Position numbers and translations under genes: made by a program. A stretch of DNA of 10,771 nucleotides, from contig JAPKDK010000086.1 of assembly GCA_028872645.1 (NCBI GenBank), positions 1 through 10,771 on the forward strand, read 5' to 3'. The notes beneath the pieces were generated by a model that saw only the letters and a list, made by a program, of their open reading frames with translations, was not told where the DNA came from and did not search any database. Shown piece after piece: positions 1 through 6,876 of this stretch. The stretch's first letter is position 1; every line of letters begins with the position of its first letter. Origin of the DNA: Verrucomicrobiota bacterium (GTDB lineage: Bacteria > Verrucomicrobiota > Verrucomicrobiia > Limisphaerales > UBA1100).

Positions 1-171
1 GTCGAATACCGCGGCGAAGACCCCAAAGTCCCCATCAAACGCCTCCACAAAATGACCGAGGCGCAGGTGAAAAAAGAAGCCGCCCTTTTCCCGCTCAAGC
101 ATGTGCAGACCTACAAAAAACTCCCGTGGCAACACGTCGTGTTTTTTGAAAAAATCAAAGCCCAAAAGTAG
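1..171 (+). CDS. Class I SAM-dependent methyltransferase, C-terminal fragment
   Basis: The window opens inside a reading frame that runs 56 codons from base 1 to a TAG at 169-171. The visible tail contains VEYRGEDPKVPIKRLHKM, then TEAQVKKEA, and ends with LPWQHVVFFEKI. This resembles the C-terminal end of a group of small Rossmann-fold SAM-dependent methyltransferases, where a last core strand carries a VEYR/GEDP-like motif and an LPWQH...FEK strand closes the sheet. The SAM-binding glycine motif would lie upstream of the window, so neither cofactor use nor substrate can be confirmed here. The frame is GC-rich and its codon use matches the other genes. The next gene starts 60 bases downstream on the same strand, with a stem-loop between them. 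The family call comes from memory of the motif and is moderately secure. Confidence 0.6.
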   Translation, partial: VEYRGEDPKVPIKRLHKMTEAQVKKEAALFPLKHVQTYKKLPWQHVVFFEKIKAQK

Positions 172-182
172 GTAGTGTGTGC

Positions 183-219
183 TCTCCGAGCGGGCTAAGG
201 CGGTTTCGGAGAAACCGCC
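183..219 (+). other. Stem-loop with a competing alternative stem in the gap before the TraR/DksA-type gene
   Basis: GGCGGTTT (199-206) and AAACCGCC (212-219) form a perfect 8-bp stem around a 5-base loop CGGAG. A second perfect stem of 7 bp, TCTCCGA (183-189) with TCGGAGA (206-212), uses the loop and edges of the first, so the two cannot form together. There is no T-run after the stem, so it is not a canonical intrinsic terminator. It could be a dispersed palindromic repeat, an RNA-stabilising 3' end for the upstream methyltransferase, or a leader structure for the downstream gene. The base pairing is seen directly; the function is not known. Confidence 0.5.
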
Positions 220-231
220 CTATCTCCAAAA

Positions 232-561
232 ATGACCCCCGAACGCCAAGCCTATTTTCGAGAGCACCTGCTCGCAGTGGAAAAAGAAATCCAGTCCAAC
301 CTCGCCGCCAGCAAGGAGGCCTCCGGCGTGGTGGAGTTGGACACCGCCATCGGCCGCCTCTCGCGCATGGACGCCATGCAAAACCAGCAAATGGCCCTCG
401 AACTGCGCCGCCGTCAGGAACAACAACTCCAACGCATCACCAACGCTCTCAAGCGCATCACGCAAAACCGCTACGGCCTTTGCGGTCGCTGCAAACAACC
501 CATCGCCGAAGAACGCCTCGAAATTTCACCCGATGTGGTGATGTGCGTGAAGTGCGCTTAA
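232..561 (+). CDS. TraR/DksA family C4 zinc-finger protein
   Basis: This 109-residue protein is a probable RNA-polymerase-associated regulator of the TraR/DksA superfamily. The N-terminal two thirds is charged and probably helical or coiled-coil, as expected for the part that enters the polymerase secondary channel. Residues 36-54 read LDTAIGRLSRMDAMQNQQM, the signature of a short-DksA subgroup rather than of E. coli DksA, which is about 150 residues. The zinc site is complete: Cys84 and Cys87 (LCGRCKQPI), 17 residues, then Cys105 and Cys108 (CVKC). The intervening ERLE matches the family's R-L-E/A segment. The ATG at 232 is chosen because the family N-terminus fits; there is no clear ribosome-binding site. 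It lies 60 bases after the methyltransferase and ends 3 bases before a convergent gene. The family is secure; whether it responds to ppGpp cannot be read from sequence. Confidence 0.9.
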   Translation: MTPERQAYFREHLLAVEKEIQSNLAASKEASGVVELDTAIGRLSRMDAMQNQQMALELRRRQEQQLQRITNALKRITQNRYGLCGRCKQPIAEERLEISPDVVMCVKCA

Positions 562-564
562 ATT

Positions 565-1819
565 CTACCCAACCGTTATCGGTGATTTCTGGATCGCATT
601 GCGGCCGGATTTCCCAAAAGGGCGGGGCAGGGGTTGGGCGTTCCCTTTTAAATCAATCGTGCGGCAGTAAACGTTGTATTCGCCCGGCATCACATTTTTC
701 AGCAACGTGGCCCAGTGGGCGATGGTGTAGCGCAGGGGCCATTCCTTGGGTCGGCCCGCCTCAGTAAAAAATCGTACATCCGCCGGCAGCTTGCCGTCCG
801 GCAAATCCCCGCCCCATTTTTCAGGCGGCGGCAGGATCGTGGCGTCCTGCCACGGCGCCTTGGTGAAGTAGGGATCGTCCTTGGGCCACGGATTGTTCTT
901 CGGTTGAATCCACACCTGCGCCTTGCTCACTCCGCCCACGCCCACCTGCGCAAGGCCCGTCACCGGAATAGGCACGCCCGCCTTTTCCTTGAGCGGTTTG
1001 TACACAAACCGAGCCATTGATTTCATCCAGCTATCAATGTCGTTGTTGCCGCCCGCGTAGGTGTCATTGGCCTGATGATTGTTGGTGATCACCACGGTCT
1101 TCAGCCACTTCACCGATTTAAATCCATAGGCATCGGGCACCAGCATCCGCACCGGCCCGCCACGCCGGCCGCTGAGCCATTGGCCGTTGAGTTTGTAGCA
1201 GAGCATCACCGGGTTATCGCCGGGCGGATCCTCCAGTATCCGGCCCACCGGCAGCGAGCTTTGGAAACGCTGTTTCGGGTCGTCATTGTGGTGCCCGTAG
1301 TAAAACACCCTCCGGATATTGGCCGTTGGCTTGGTAAGCCACAGCACCTCACGCAAGGGCACACCCTCCCATAAGCCCATGCCCAGCGGTTTGCTCATAT
1401 TATTGCAGCTCATGATTTCAAGAAACCGAACTGCGTGTTTTTCCGCCAGCTTCATGAGTACTGCGAAATCCAGTGCATTACCTTTTGCGCGAGTGAGGGG
1501 ATTGGACAGTGCCGAATTGCTCTTAGCATCGCCGATCACCTCCAGCTTCCACGTCTTGCGCTCCAGCCCGATCTCCAGTCGCTTTTCCAAGGGCAACGTG
1601 TAGGGGCGGCGGTTTGCCGCGCTCCACCGTGCCGAATTACTTGGCGTATGTGAGGTACTCCAAATCCTCCGTGGCATCCGCCAGAATCTCCGCATCCCCC
1701 GCCCACAAGGAGTGCCCCTGAATTGCTGCTAACCCCGCTGCACCCATCCCCAAGAAATAACGCCGCGTCACCTCAAGGTGTTGGCGCTGTAGATCGGCGG
1801 AAAGCGGTTGTGTTTTCAT
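565..1819 (-). pseudogene. Tat-exported molybdopterin-dependent oxidoreductase (sulfite oxidase/MsrP fold), interrupted by a stop and a frameshift
   Basis: Read from the ATG at 1819 on the - strand, the N-terminus carries a twin-arginine signal (TRRYFLGMGAAGLAA), so the protein would be exported folded. The frame reaches a TAA at 1637-1639 after 60 codons. Homology-like sequence continues in that frame (FGTVERGKPPP), then shifts by one base at a run of four G (1603-1606 on the + strand) into PYTLPLEKRLEIGL. From there an unbroken frame runs to the TAG at 565-567. Repaired, it would be about 417 residues. Cys138 in MSCNNM is the likely molybdenum ligand. GGPVRMLVPDAYGFKSVKWL and a C-terminal PRPFGKSGRNAIQ are typical of the oxidoreductase and dimerisation domains. 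The remaining 360 or so codons are intact, which suggests recent inactivation or an assembly error. The physiological substrate is unknown. Its 3' end converges on the zinc-finger gene with a 3-base gap. Confidence 0.85.
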
Positions 1820-2437
1820 GGCTCCCCAAATAATAACTGCTTTACCGTCGGGCGTAAACCTGAAGTCACCAAGCGATCATGCCTATCACTTTTGCCACCC
1901 CCCGAACATTAACCGATTTTATAAATATGCTAATTTCTGGATAGCGAGATGCCAGCAGGAAGGATTCGGTATGATTGCAATTCAGCCATTAATAAGCTAA
2001 AGAAAGTCAAAGCATGAAATACATACTGATACTAGGGTTGTTAATTGCCGGGTGTCAGAGTGGAAGTCCTGATTTGATTCTGCTAACACTAGAAGAGAAG
2101 GTTATTGGGGAATATAAAAGTGCTGAAGGTTCCACTCTAGTATTAAGAGGCGACAATGTTGCAGAGATTGGTGATAAATCAACAGCTAGATGGAGTATCG
2201 TTAACAATGAGGTATTCTTAGATAAGCAGGGCCTTCTCCAGACTTATTATAGAATTCAGCTTAACGGGGATTTAGCATTAGTTGCTGTTACTATCCTGGG
2301 CATTAGGAACGATTTGCTAACAAAAGACTTTGCGTTGTATAAGAAGGTCAGAAAAGACTGAGTATGCCCTTGGGAAAGATCACCCAAAAAAGGAATTAAT
2401 TGTTTCCAAGTGGATTATGCAGTGAGGCAGAGGCTGC
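1820..2437. other. AT-rich segment carrying the lipoprotein gene
   Basis: This stretch has markedly lower GC content than the rest of the window; I counted about 40% GC over 2041-2340, against clearly GC-rich neighbours. It spans the start of the broken molybdoenzyme gene, a 194-base non-coding part (1820-2013) with runs such as TTTTATAAATATGCTAAT near 1917-1934, the lipoprotein gene, and a 76-base tail before enolase. I found no terminal inverted repeats, transposase, integrase or tRNA at its edges. It is either an acquired insert or simply a poorly constrained intergenic zone. Confidence 0.5.
2014..2361 (+). CDS. Small predicted lipoprotein of unknown function
   Basis: This 115-residue protein has a short lipoprotein signal: MK, a hydrophobic stretch (YILILGLLI), then the lipobox IAGC with Cys14 as the lipidated residue. 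Gln follows the cysteine, not Asp, so by the E. coli sorting rule it would go to the outer membrane. The mature part contains EEKVIGEYKS, GSTLVLRGDNVAEI, TARWSIVNNEVFL and YYRIQLNGDLALVAV. This alternating beta-strand pattern resembles small Verrucomicrobia lipoproteins with a 'VVGTYE...GKWKI...G.ihv' layout; that likeness is from memory. The start ATG has no strong ribosome-binding site. The gene is AT-rich and its codon use is unlike its neighbours (for example ATA, TTA and AGA codons). No specific function can be assigned. Confidence 0.7.
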   Translation: MKYILILGLLIAGCQSGSPDLILLTLEEKVIGEYKSAEGSTLVLRGDNVAEIGDKSTARWSIVNNEVFLDKQGLLQTYYRIQLNGDLALVAVTILGIRNDLLTKDFALYKKVRKD

Positions 2438-3712
2438 TTAAATCCGGCCGCCATAAATGGCACTACTTCCCAACTCCTGTTCAATCCGTAGCAGTTGATT
2501 GTACTTGGCAGTCCGGTCGCTGCGGCTCAGTGAGCCGGTTTTGATCTGGCCGCAGTTGGTGGCCACGGCGAGGTCGGCGATGGTGGCGTCTTCGGTTTCG
2601 CCACTGCGATGGCTGAGGACGGCGGTGTAGTTGTGGTTGTGGGCCAGTTCCACGGCGTCAAGGGTTTCGGTCAATGAACCAATCTGGTTGACTTTCACGA
2701 GGATGGAATTGGCGGTGGCGGTGTCGATGCCGCGTTGGAGGAATTTTACGTTGGTGACAAAGAGATCGTCGCCGACGAGTTGCACTTGGTCGCCGATTTT
2801 GTCGGTGAGTTTTTTCCAACCGGCCCAGTCATTTTCGTCGCAGCCATCCTCAATGCTGATGATGGGATATTTTTTGACGAGCTTGGCGTAGAAATCGACC
2901 ATCTGGTCCGAAGTCAATTTTCGGCCATCGCCTTTCTTGAAAACGTAGCGCTTCTTTTTGCTGTCGTAAAACTCGCTACTGGCCACATCGAGCGCGAGGT
3001 GGATGTTTTTCCCAGCCTTGTATCCGGCGGCTTTGATGGCGGCGAGAATACATTCTAGCGCGTCCTCGGTGCCCTTGAGTGCAGGCGCAAAGCCGCCTTC
3101 ATCGCCCACGGCGGTGGAGAGGCCGCGCTTTTTGAGTACGCCTTTGAGTGCGTGGAAAATTTCGGTGATGGCGCGGAGTCCTTCGCTGAAAGTAGGCAGG
3201 CCGGTGGGCATGACCATAAATTCCTGAAAATCAATCGGCGCATCGCTGTGCGCGCCGCCGTTGATGACATTGGCCATCGGCACGGGCAACACCTTGGCGT
3301 TCGGCCCACCCAGGTATTTATAAAGCGGCTGACCCAGAGCATTGGCTGCGGCCTTGGCGGTGGCGAGGGAGACGGCCAGCACGGCATTGGCGCCAAGCTT
3401 GCCTTTGTTGGCGGTGCCATCGACGGCGAGCATGGCGTGGTCGACGCCCACTTGATCAGTGGCATCGCGTCCGAGCAATTCGGGCAGGATTTTGGTCTCA
3501 ATGTTTTTGACCGCTTTTTGCACGCCCTTGCCGCCGTAGCGTTTCTTGACGCCATCGCGCAACTCGACAGCTTCGTGTTCGCCGGTGCTGGCGCCGCTAG
3601 GCACGGCGGCGCGGCCCATTGTGCCGCTGTCGAGAATGACATCGGCTTCGACGGTTGGGTTGCCACGGGAATCGAGAATCTCGCGGGCTTGAATATCAAT
3701 AATGGTCGTCAT
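2438..3712 (-). CDS. eno: Enolase (phosphopyruvate hydratase)
   Basis: This 424-residue protein is a full-length enolase, the cytoplasmic glycolytic enzyme that interconverts 2-phosphoglycerate and phosphoenolpyruvate. The N-terminus IDIQAREILDSRGNPTVE is diagnostic. Catalytic and metal-binding residues are all present by family alignment: Glu164 (DFQEF), Glu205 (GDEGG), Asp242 (ALDVASSEF), Glu288 (SIEDG), Asp315 (VGDDLF), Lys340 (ILVK) and Lys391 (GQIKTGSLSRSDR). The loop SGASTGE (39-45) is also intact. I chose the ATG at 3710-3712 because it gives the exact family N-terminus; an upstream extension in the same frame to 3808 adds 32 residues unlike any enolase. There is no clear ribosome-binding site. 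The gene stands alone on the - strand; a candidate promoter lies just upstream. Confidence 0.98.
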   Translation of the reverse strand: MTTIIDIQAREILDSRGNPTVEADVILDSGTMGRAAVPSGASTGEHEAVELRDGVKKRYGGKGVQKAVKNIETKILPELLGRDATDQVGVDHAMLAVDGTANKGKLGANAVLAVSLATAKAAANALGQPLYKYLGGPNAKVLPVPMANVINGGAHSDAPIDFQEFMVMPTGLPTFSEGLRAITEIFHALKGVLKKRGLSTAVGDEGGFAPALKGTEDALECILAAIKAAGYKAGKNIHLALDVASSEFYDSKKKRYVFKKGDGRKLTSDQMVDFYAKLVKKYPIISIEDGCDENDWAGWKKLTDKIGDQVQLVGDDLFVTNVKFLQRGIDTATANSILVKVNQIGSLTETLDAVELAHNHNYTAVLSHRSGETEDATIADLAVATNCGQIKTGSLSRSDRTAKYNQLLRIEQELGSSAIYGGRI

Positions 3713-3733
3713 GTGTTTGAAAACGGAGGCGCA

Positions 3734-3762
3734 ATGATTGCGGCAGAGAATGGAGTAGTCAA
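3734..3762 (-). promoter_or_regulatory. Candidate sigma-70-type promoter for enolase
   Basis: On the - strand TTGACT (3762-3757) is followed after exactly 17 bases by AATCAT (3739-3734), a weak -10 matching TATAAT at four of six positions. Transcription would start about 15 bases before the enolase ATG, giving a very short leader with no visible Shine-Dalgarno. The -35 and the spacing are good and the -10 is poor. Confidence 0.35.
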
Positions 3763-3783
3763 GGTGATTGCGGGGGAGAGGTG

Positions 3784-3834
3784 AACCGCCAAGGTGCAAA
3801 GACGCCAAGTTTTTTTACGAAACACCTTGGCGTC
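3784..3834. repeat. Intergenic palindromic element with two overlapping stems
   Basis: The stretch holds two perfect inverted repeats that share a right arm region: CCAAGGTG (3789-3796) with CACCTTGG (3823-3830), and GACGCCAAG (3801-3809) with CTTGGCGTC (3826-3834). The left half reads like a degenerate repeat of 'GCCAAG-GCAAAGAC' units. I recall similar 'cgcaaagacgccaag...cttggcgtc' elements scattered in intergenic regions of planctomycete and verrucomicrobial genomes. A run of T lies in the loop, not after the stem, so it does not look like a standard terminator on either strand. It sits between the end of the 98-residue gene and the enolase promoter. Confidence 0.55.
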
Positions 3835-3844
3835 CCAAAAAATC

Positions 3845-4141
3845 TTAAACGTAAATATCCAACCCCGCCTTGAAGGGTCCCAAGCCGCGATTGGCTTGGT
3901 GTTTGATGTAGGTGAGATCGGGATGGCCGTGATCGAGGAAGGGGCGCAAGCCGAGCACAGCACTGTGGGTGGGGAATTGAGCGACGGGGCCGATGGGCTG
4001 GCGGTAGCCGAAACGTTGATCCATGGCGGCGGGGATGGCCTGCGCGTACTCGCTGCCGGGAAAGCGCAAGGTACGATACGGCGTCATCCGGAAGGCTTGG
4101 TAATTACCCAAACCTCCGGCTATTGAACTCAAACCGGCCAT
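3845..4141 (-). CDS. Unrecognised 98-residue protein
   Basis: I do not recognise this protein. The frame is supported by coding signs: it fills the gap between the symporter and enolase, and most third positions are C or G. The product has the look of a folded protein, with GLGNYQAFRMTPYRTLRFPG near the start, then QRFGYRQPIGPVAQFP, LGLRPFLDHGHPDLTYIK and a final GPFKAGLDIYV. It is rich in Tyr, Pro, Gly, His and Arg, and has no cysteine, no obvious transmembrane helix and no signal peptide, though residues 1-14 are small and hydrophobic. Its ATG lies 24 bases after the symporter stop, so the two may be cotranscribed. An opposite-strand frame over the same region (3794-4126) looks like a shadow. 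No function is proposed. Confidence 0.6.
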   Translation of the reverse strand: MAGLSSIAGGLGNYQAFRMTPYRTLRFPGSEYAQAIPAAMDQRFGYRQPIGPVAQFPTHSAVLGLRPFLDHGHPDLTYIKHQANRGLGPFKAGLDIYV

Positions 4142-4165
4142 TCAGTTGGTGTTAGCTTTTGTAAA

Positions 4166-5461
4166 TCAACCGGAAGGGGGATCCAGTTGATTTTCAGATG
4201 CCGCGATGATCGTTGCTACCGTGGAATCTCCTGTCACGTTAACGACGGTGCGGCACATGTCAAGAATGCGGTCCACGCCGAGGATGAGGGCGATGCCTTC
4301 GCCGGGGACGTTGATGGCTTCAAGAATCACAATGAGCATCACGATGCCCGCGCCCGGCACGGCGGCCGTGCCGATGGAGGCGAGCACAGCGGTGAAAACA
4401 ATAGTGACCTGCGCGGCGAGGGTAAGCTCGATGCCGCTGGCTTGCGCGATGAACACGGCGGCCACGGCTTGGTACAGGGCGGTGCCGTCCATATTGATGG
4501 TGGCGCCGAGCGGCAGCACGAAGGAGGAAACCTCCTTGGATACGCCGAGATTTTCCTCCGCGCACTTCATGGTGACCGGCAGCGTGGCGCCACTACTGCT
4601 GGTGGAGAAGGCGAGGAGCTGCGCTTGGCCGATGCCTTTGAAAAATTGTTTGATGGAAAGTGGCGTGAGGAGTTTGAGCAGTCCGAGGTAAACAATTGTG
4701 GCGTGCAGTGCGAGGCCAATGATGACGGCGGCGCAATACCAACCGAGCGACCCGAGCAGGGAAATGATTTGCGAGGGGTCGTCCTTGGCCATCGTGCTAA
4801 TGGTGTCGGCGATCAGCGCGAACACGCCGATGGGCGCCATCAGCATTATGAGATGCACCACTTTGATGACCACTTCCTGCAGGCCGGCGAACACATCGTA
4901 AATGGGTTTTCGTTTTCGTTCCTCCACCAAAACCAGTGCCGCGCCAAAGAGCAGGCTGGCGAAGACCACTTGCAGCATCGCGCGGTTGTTGCCGGAGGCT
5001 TCGAGGAAATTGCTGGGCACCATATCCACCAACGGCTGAAGTGGGCCGCGCGCTTTGGTTTCCTCGGCCACTTCGCTGCGTTTGGCCACGTCGGATTTGT
5101 ATTGCTCCTGCAATTGCGCGCGCGTTTCCGGCGGCAACTTTTTGCCGGGATTGATGGTGTTGACGACGAGCAAACCGATGGTCACCGCCACGGCGGTGGT
5201 GGCGAGGTAAAGGCCGATCGTCTTGCCGCCCATCCGCGAAAGTTTTTTGAAATCCGACAACGACGCCACGCCGCACACGAGCGACGCGAGCACGAGCGGC
5301 ATCGCGATGAGCTTGAGGAGGTTGAGGAAAATTTTGCCGAAGGGGGCAATCCAGTTTGCGGTGAATCCGCCCCAACCCCAGTTCGCGGCGGCGACGCCAT
5401 AGAGCGTGCCGAGCAGGAGGCCGAGGATGATTTGCCAGTGCAATTTTTTGTACCAAGCCAT
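4166..5461 (-). CDS. Dicarboxylate/amino acid:cation symporter (DAACS/SDF family), probably glutamate/aspartate type
   Basis: This 431-residue inner-membrane protein is a sodium- or proton-coupled transporter of the GltP/GltPh fold. The diagnostic elements are present in order: N-terminal helices with APFGKIFLNLLKLIAMPLV (39-57), the serine-rich hairpin tip STSSSGATLPVT (286-297), the NMDGTALYQ motif (323-331), the second hairpin AAVPGAGIVML (366-376), and DRILDMCRTVVNVTGD (397-412). By alignment to GltPh, Asp401, Arg404, Thr405 and Asn408 correspond to substrate residues Asp394, Arg397, Thr398 and Asn401. An arginine there favours an acidic side chain (glutamate or aspartate), whereas neutral amino acid carriers have Cys or Thr. 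Residues about 105-150 form a charged extramembrane loop. The ATG at 5461 gives the usual MAWYKKLHWQIILG start. It is divergent from hom across a 109-base gap, and supplying aspartate would fit that neighbour, though this is inference. Confidence 0.95.
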   Translation of the reverse strand: MAWYKKLHWQIILGLLLGTLYGVAAANWGWGGFTANWIAPFGKIFLNLLKLIAMPLVLASLVCGVASLSDFKKLSRMGGKTIGLYLATTAVAVTIGLLVVNTINPGKKLPPETRAQLQEQYKSDVAKRSEVAEETKARGPLQPLVDMVPSNFLEASGNNRAMLQVVFASLLFGAALVLVEERKRKPIYDVFAGLQEVVIKVVHLIMLMAPIGVFALIADTISTMAKDDPSQIISLLGSLGWYCAAVIIGLALHATIVYLGLLKLLTPLSIKQFFKGIGQAQLLAFSTSSSGATLPVTMKCAEENLGVSKEVSSFVLPLGATINMDGTALYQAVAAVFIAQASGIELTLAAQVTIVFTAVLASIGTAAVPGAGIVMLIVILEAINVPGEGIALILGVDRILDMCRTVVNVTGDSTVATIIAASENQLDPPSG

Positions 5462-5570
5462 TTCGTCGGTGAGTCTACGGGCGGCGGTGCCTCAGCAAAA
5501 GGGCAAAAATCTTGAGTAAAAATCTATTTGCGGGCATTCTCCCGCGCCCTCACGGGAATTGGGAAACAAG
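5462..5570. other. Divergent intergenic region between the symporter and the hom operon
   Basis: This 109-base gap must hold the promoters for both the symporter (-) and the hom operon (+). On the + strand TTGAGT (5512-5517) could be a -35 but the expected -10 (CATTCT, 5535-5540) is poor. A small perfect stem GCGGG (5530-5534) / CCCGC (5541-5545) with a 6-base loop lies just upstream of hom. I see no leader peptide rich in Thr, Lys or Ile codons and no recognisable riboswitch. Confidence 0.3.
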
Positions 5571-6869
5571 ATGCGAACAGTTAATATAGGCATAATCGGT
5601 GGAGGCACGGTGGGTGGCGGCGTGGTGCAGGCGTTACGGCGCAATGGCGCGCTGATGGCGAGCCGCCTTGGCGTGCGCCTGCGCGTGGCGAGCATTGCGG
5701 TGCGGAGCCGTCGCAAACAGCGCGCGGTGAAGTTGCCGGCGGCGTTGCTGACGACTGATTGGCGCGAGATTATTGAGGATCCCAAAATCGATTTGGTGGT
5801 GGAGTTGATCGGCGGCACGACCACGGCAAAGGACGTGGTGCTGGCGGCGTTGCGCGCAGGCAAGCCGGTGGTGACGGCAAACAAAGCGTTGCTGGCGTTC
5901 CACGGCGAAAAACTTTTTTCGGCTTCGGAAAAGAGTGGGGCGAATCTTTATTACGAAGCCAGCGTGGCGGGCGGCATTCCGATTATTAAACTGCTTCGCG
6001 AAGGGCTCATCGGCAATCGCGTCACCGAGCTTTACGGCATCCTCAATGGCACGTGTAATTTCATCCTCACACAAATGCAGGAGAACGGCACGGGCTTCGA
6101 CGAAGCGGTGGCCGAAGCCCAGTCGCAAGGATTTGCCGAGGCGGATCCTTCGATGGACGTGGATGGCCACGATGCCGCGCACAAAGTCGGTATCCTCGCT
6201 TCGCTCGCACACGGTTTTTGGGTGAAACCCAAGCGCGTGTTCACCGAAGGCATCCGCTACGTGACGCCGCAGGATTTGGCGTTTGCCGATCAACTCGGCT
6301 ATTGCATCAAACTGCTCGGCACGGTGAAAGCCGCTAAGGACGCGCCGGTGCAAGTGACGATGTATCCCGCGCTTGTCCCCAAGAGCCACGTGCTCGCCAG
6401 CGTGGGTGGCGTGTACAATGCGATTTATTTGAAAGGCGATGTGCTGGGTGACACTTTATATTACGGCCAAGGCGCGGGACAGGACGCCACGGCCAGCGCG
6501 GTGTTGGGCGACATTGCCGATGCGGCGCTAGATATGAAGCACGATTCGCCCGAGCGCGTGCGCGCCTTCACGCCGCACGAAGCTAATGGTGAGGTCGGCG
6601 TGATTGATGATGTGGTGAACAGCTATTATTTGCGGCTTAAGGTGTTGGACCGACCGGGCGTGCTCAATCAAGTGGCGTCTACTTTGGCCAAAGCCAAGAT
6701 CAGCATTGCGTCCGTGTTGCAGCCGGAAGGGCAGGAAGGCAAAACCGTTTTGCTGGCGCTAATGCTGCACGCCGCGCCCGAGGCGTCGATGGCGAAGGCG
6801 TTGAAAGCGATTGGGAAATTGGCTGCGGTGAAAAAACCCACGATGATTCGCGTAGAACATTTTGATTAA
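5571..6869 (+). CDS. hom: Homoserine dehydrogenase with C-terminal ACT domain
   Basis: This 432-residue enzyme reduces aspartate 4-semialdehyde to homoserine with NAD(P)H, the branch step to threonine, methionine and isoleucine. The N-terminal nucleotide-binding domain has GGGTVGGG (10-17) and VTANKALLA (101-109, Lys105). The catalytic domain has EASVAGGIPI (129-138), NGTCNF (159-164) and EADPSMDVDGHDAAHK (190-205). Glu190, Asp196, Asp201 and Lys205 match the spacing of the yeast catalytic residues Glu208, Asp214, Asp219 and Lys223. An ACT domain begins near residue 353 (YYLRLKVLDRPGVLNQVA), the usual threonine-sensing module, so feedback inhibition is likely. I chose the ATG at 5571, preceded by GGGAA at a plausible distance, over an in-frame TTG at 5559 that adds only MGNK. 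It is the first gene of a four-gene unit. Confidence 0.97.
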   Translation: MRTVNIGIIGGGTVGGGVVQALRRNGALMASRLGVRLRVASIAVRSRRKQRAVKLPAALLTTDWREIIEDPKIDLVVELIGGTTTAKDVVLAALRAGKPVVTANKALLAFHGEKLFSASEKSGANLYYEASVAGGIPIIKLLREGLIGNRVTELYGILNGTCNFILTQMQENGTGFDEAVAEAQSQGFAEADPSMDVDGHDAAHKVGILASLAHGFWVKPKRVFTEGIRYVTPQDLAFADQLGYCIKLLGTVKAAKDAPVQVTMYPALVPKSHVLASVGGVYNAIYLKGDVLGDTLYYGQGAGQDATASAVLGDIADAALDMKHDSPERVRAFTPHEANGEVGVIDDVVNSYYLRLKVLDRPGVLNQVASTLAKAKISIASVLQPEGQEGKTVLLALMLHAAPEASMAKALKAIGKLAAVKKPTMIRVEHFD

Positions 6870-6876
6870 AAAATAA

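Noticed and set aside
177..767. A 196-codon + strand frame across the leader and zinc-finger gene
   Set aside because: It is low-complexity Arg/Pro-rich sequence in a different frame from the clear zinc-finger protein.
1818..2000. A 60-codon + strand frame upstream of the lipoprotein
   Set aside because: It has no ribosome-binding site, domain or coding bias, and it starts over the start codon of the opposite gene. It is probably chance.
2367..2393. Possible terminator (TTGGG/CCCAA stem) between the lipoprotein and enolase
   Set aside because: The stem is only 5 bp, and the A/T-run is on the wrong side for both strands, so it is not a convincing intrinsic terminator.
2438..3808. A longer enolase with 32 extra N-terminal residues
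   Set aside because: The extension resembles no enolase and would run through the palindromic element and candidate promoter. The ATG at 3712 gives the exact family N-terminus.
4187..5515. A 442-codon open frame on the + strand antisense to the symporter
   Set aside because: It mirrors the symporter gene almost exactly, is extremely rich in Gly, His, Glu and Arg, and has no recognisable domain. It is a shadow of a GC-rich gene.
5530..5560. Possible threonine attenuator or riboswitch ahead of hom
   Set aside because: Only short 5-bp stems are visible; there is no leader peptide with regulatory codons and no known riboswitch motif.
5559..5570. TTG start for homoserine dehydrogenase
   Set aside because: It adds only four residues; the ATG at 5571 has better spacing to a GGGAA and matches the family start.
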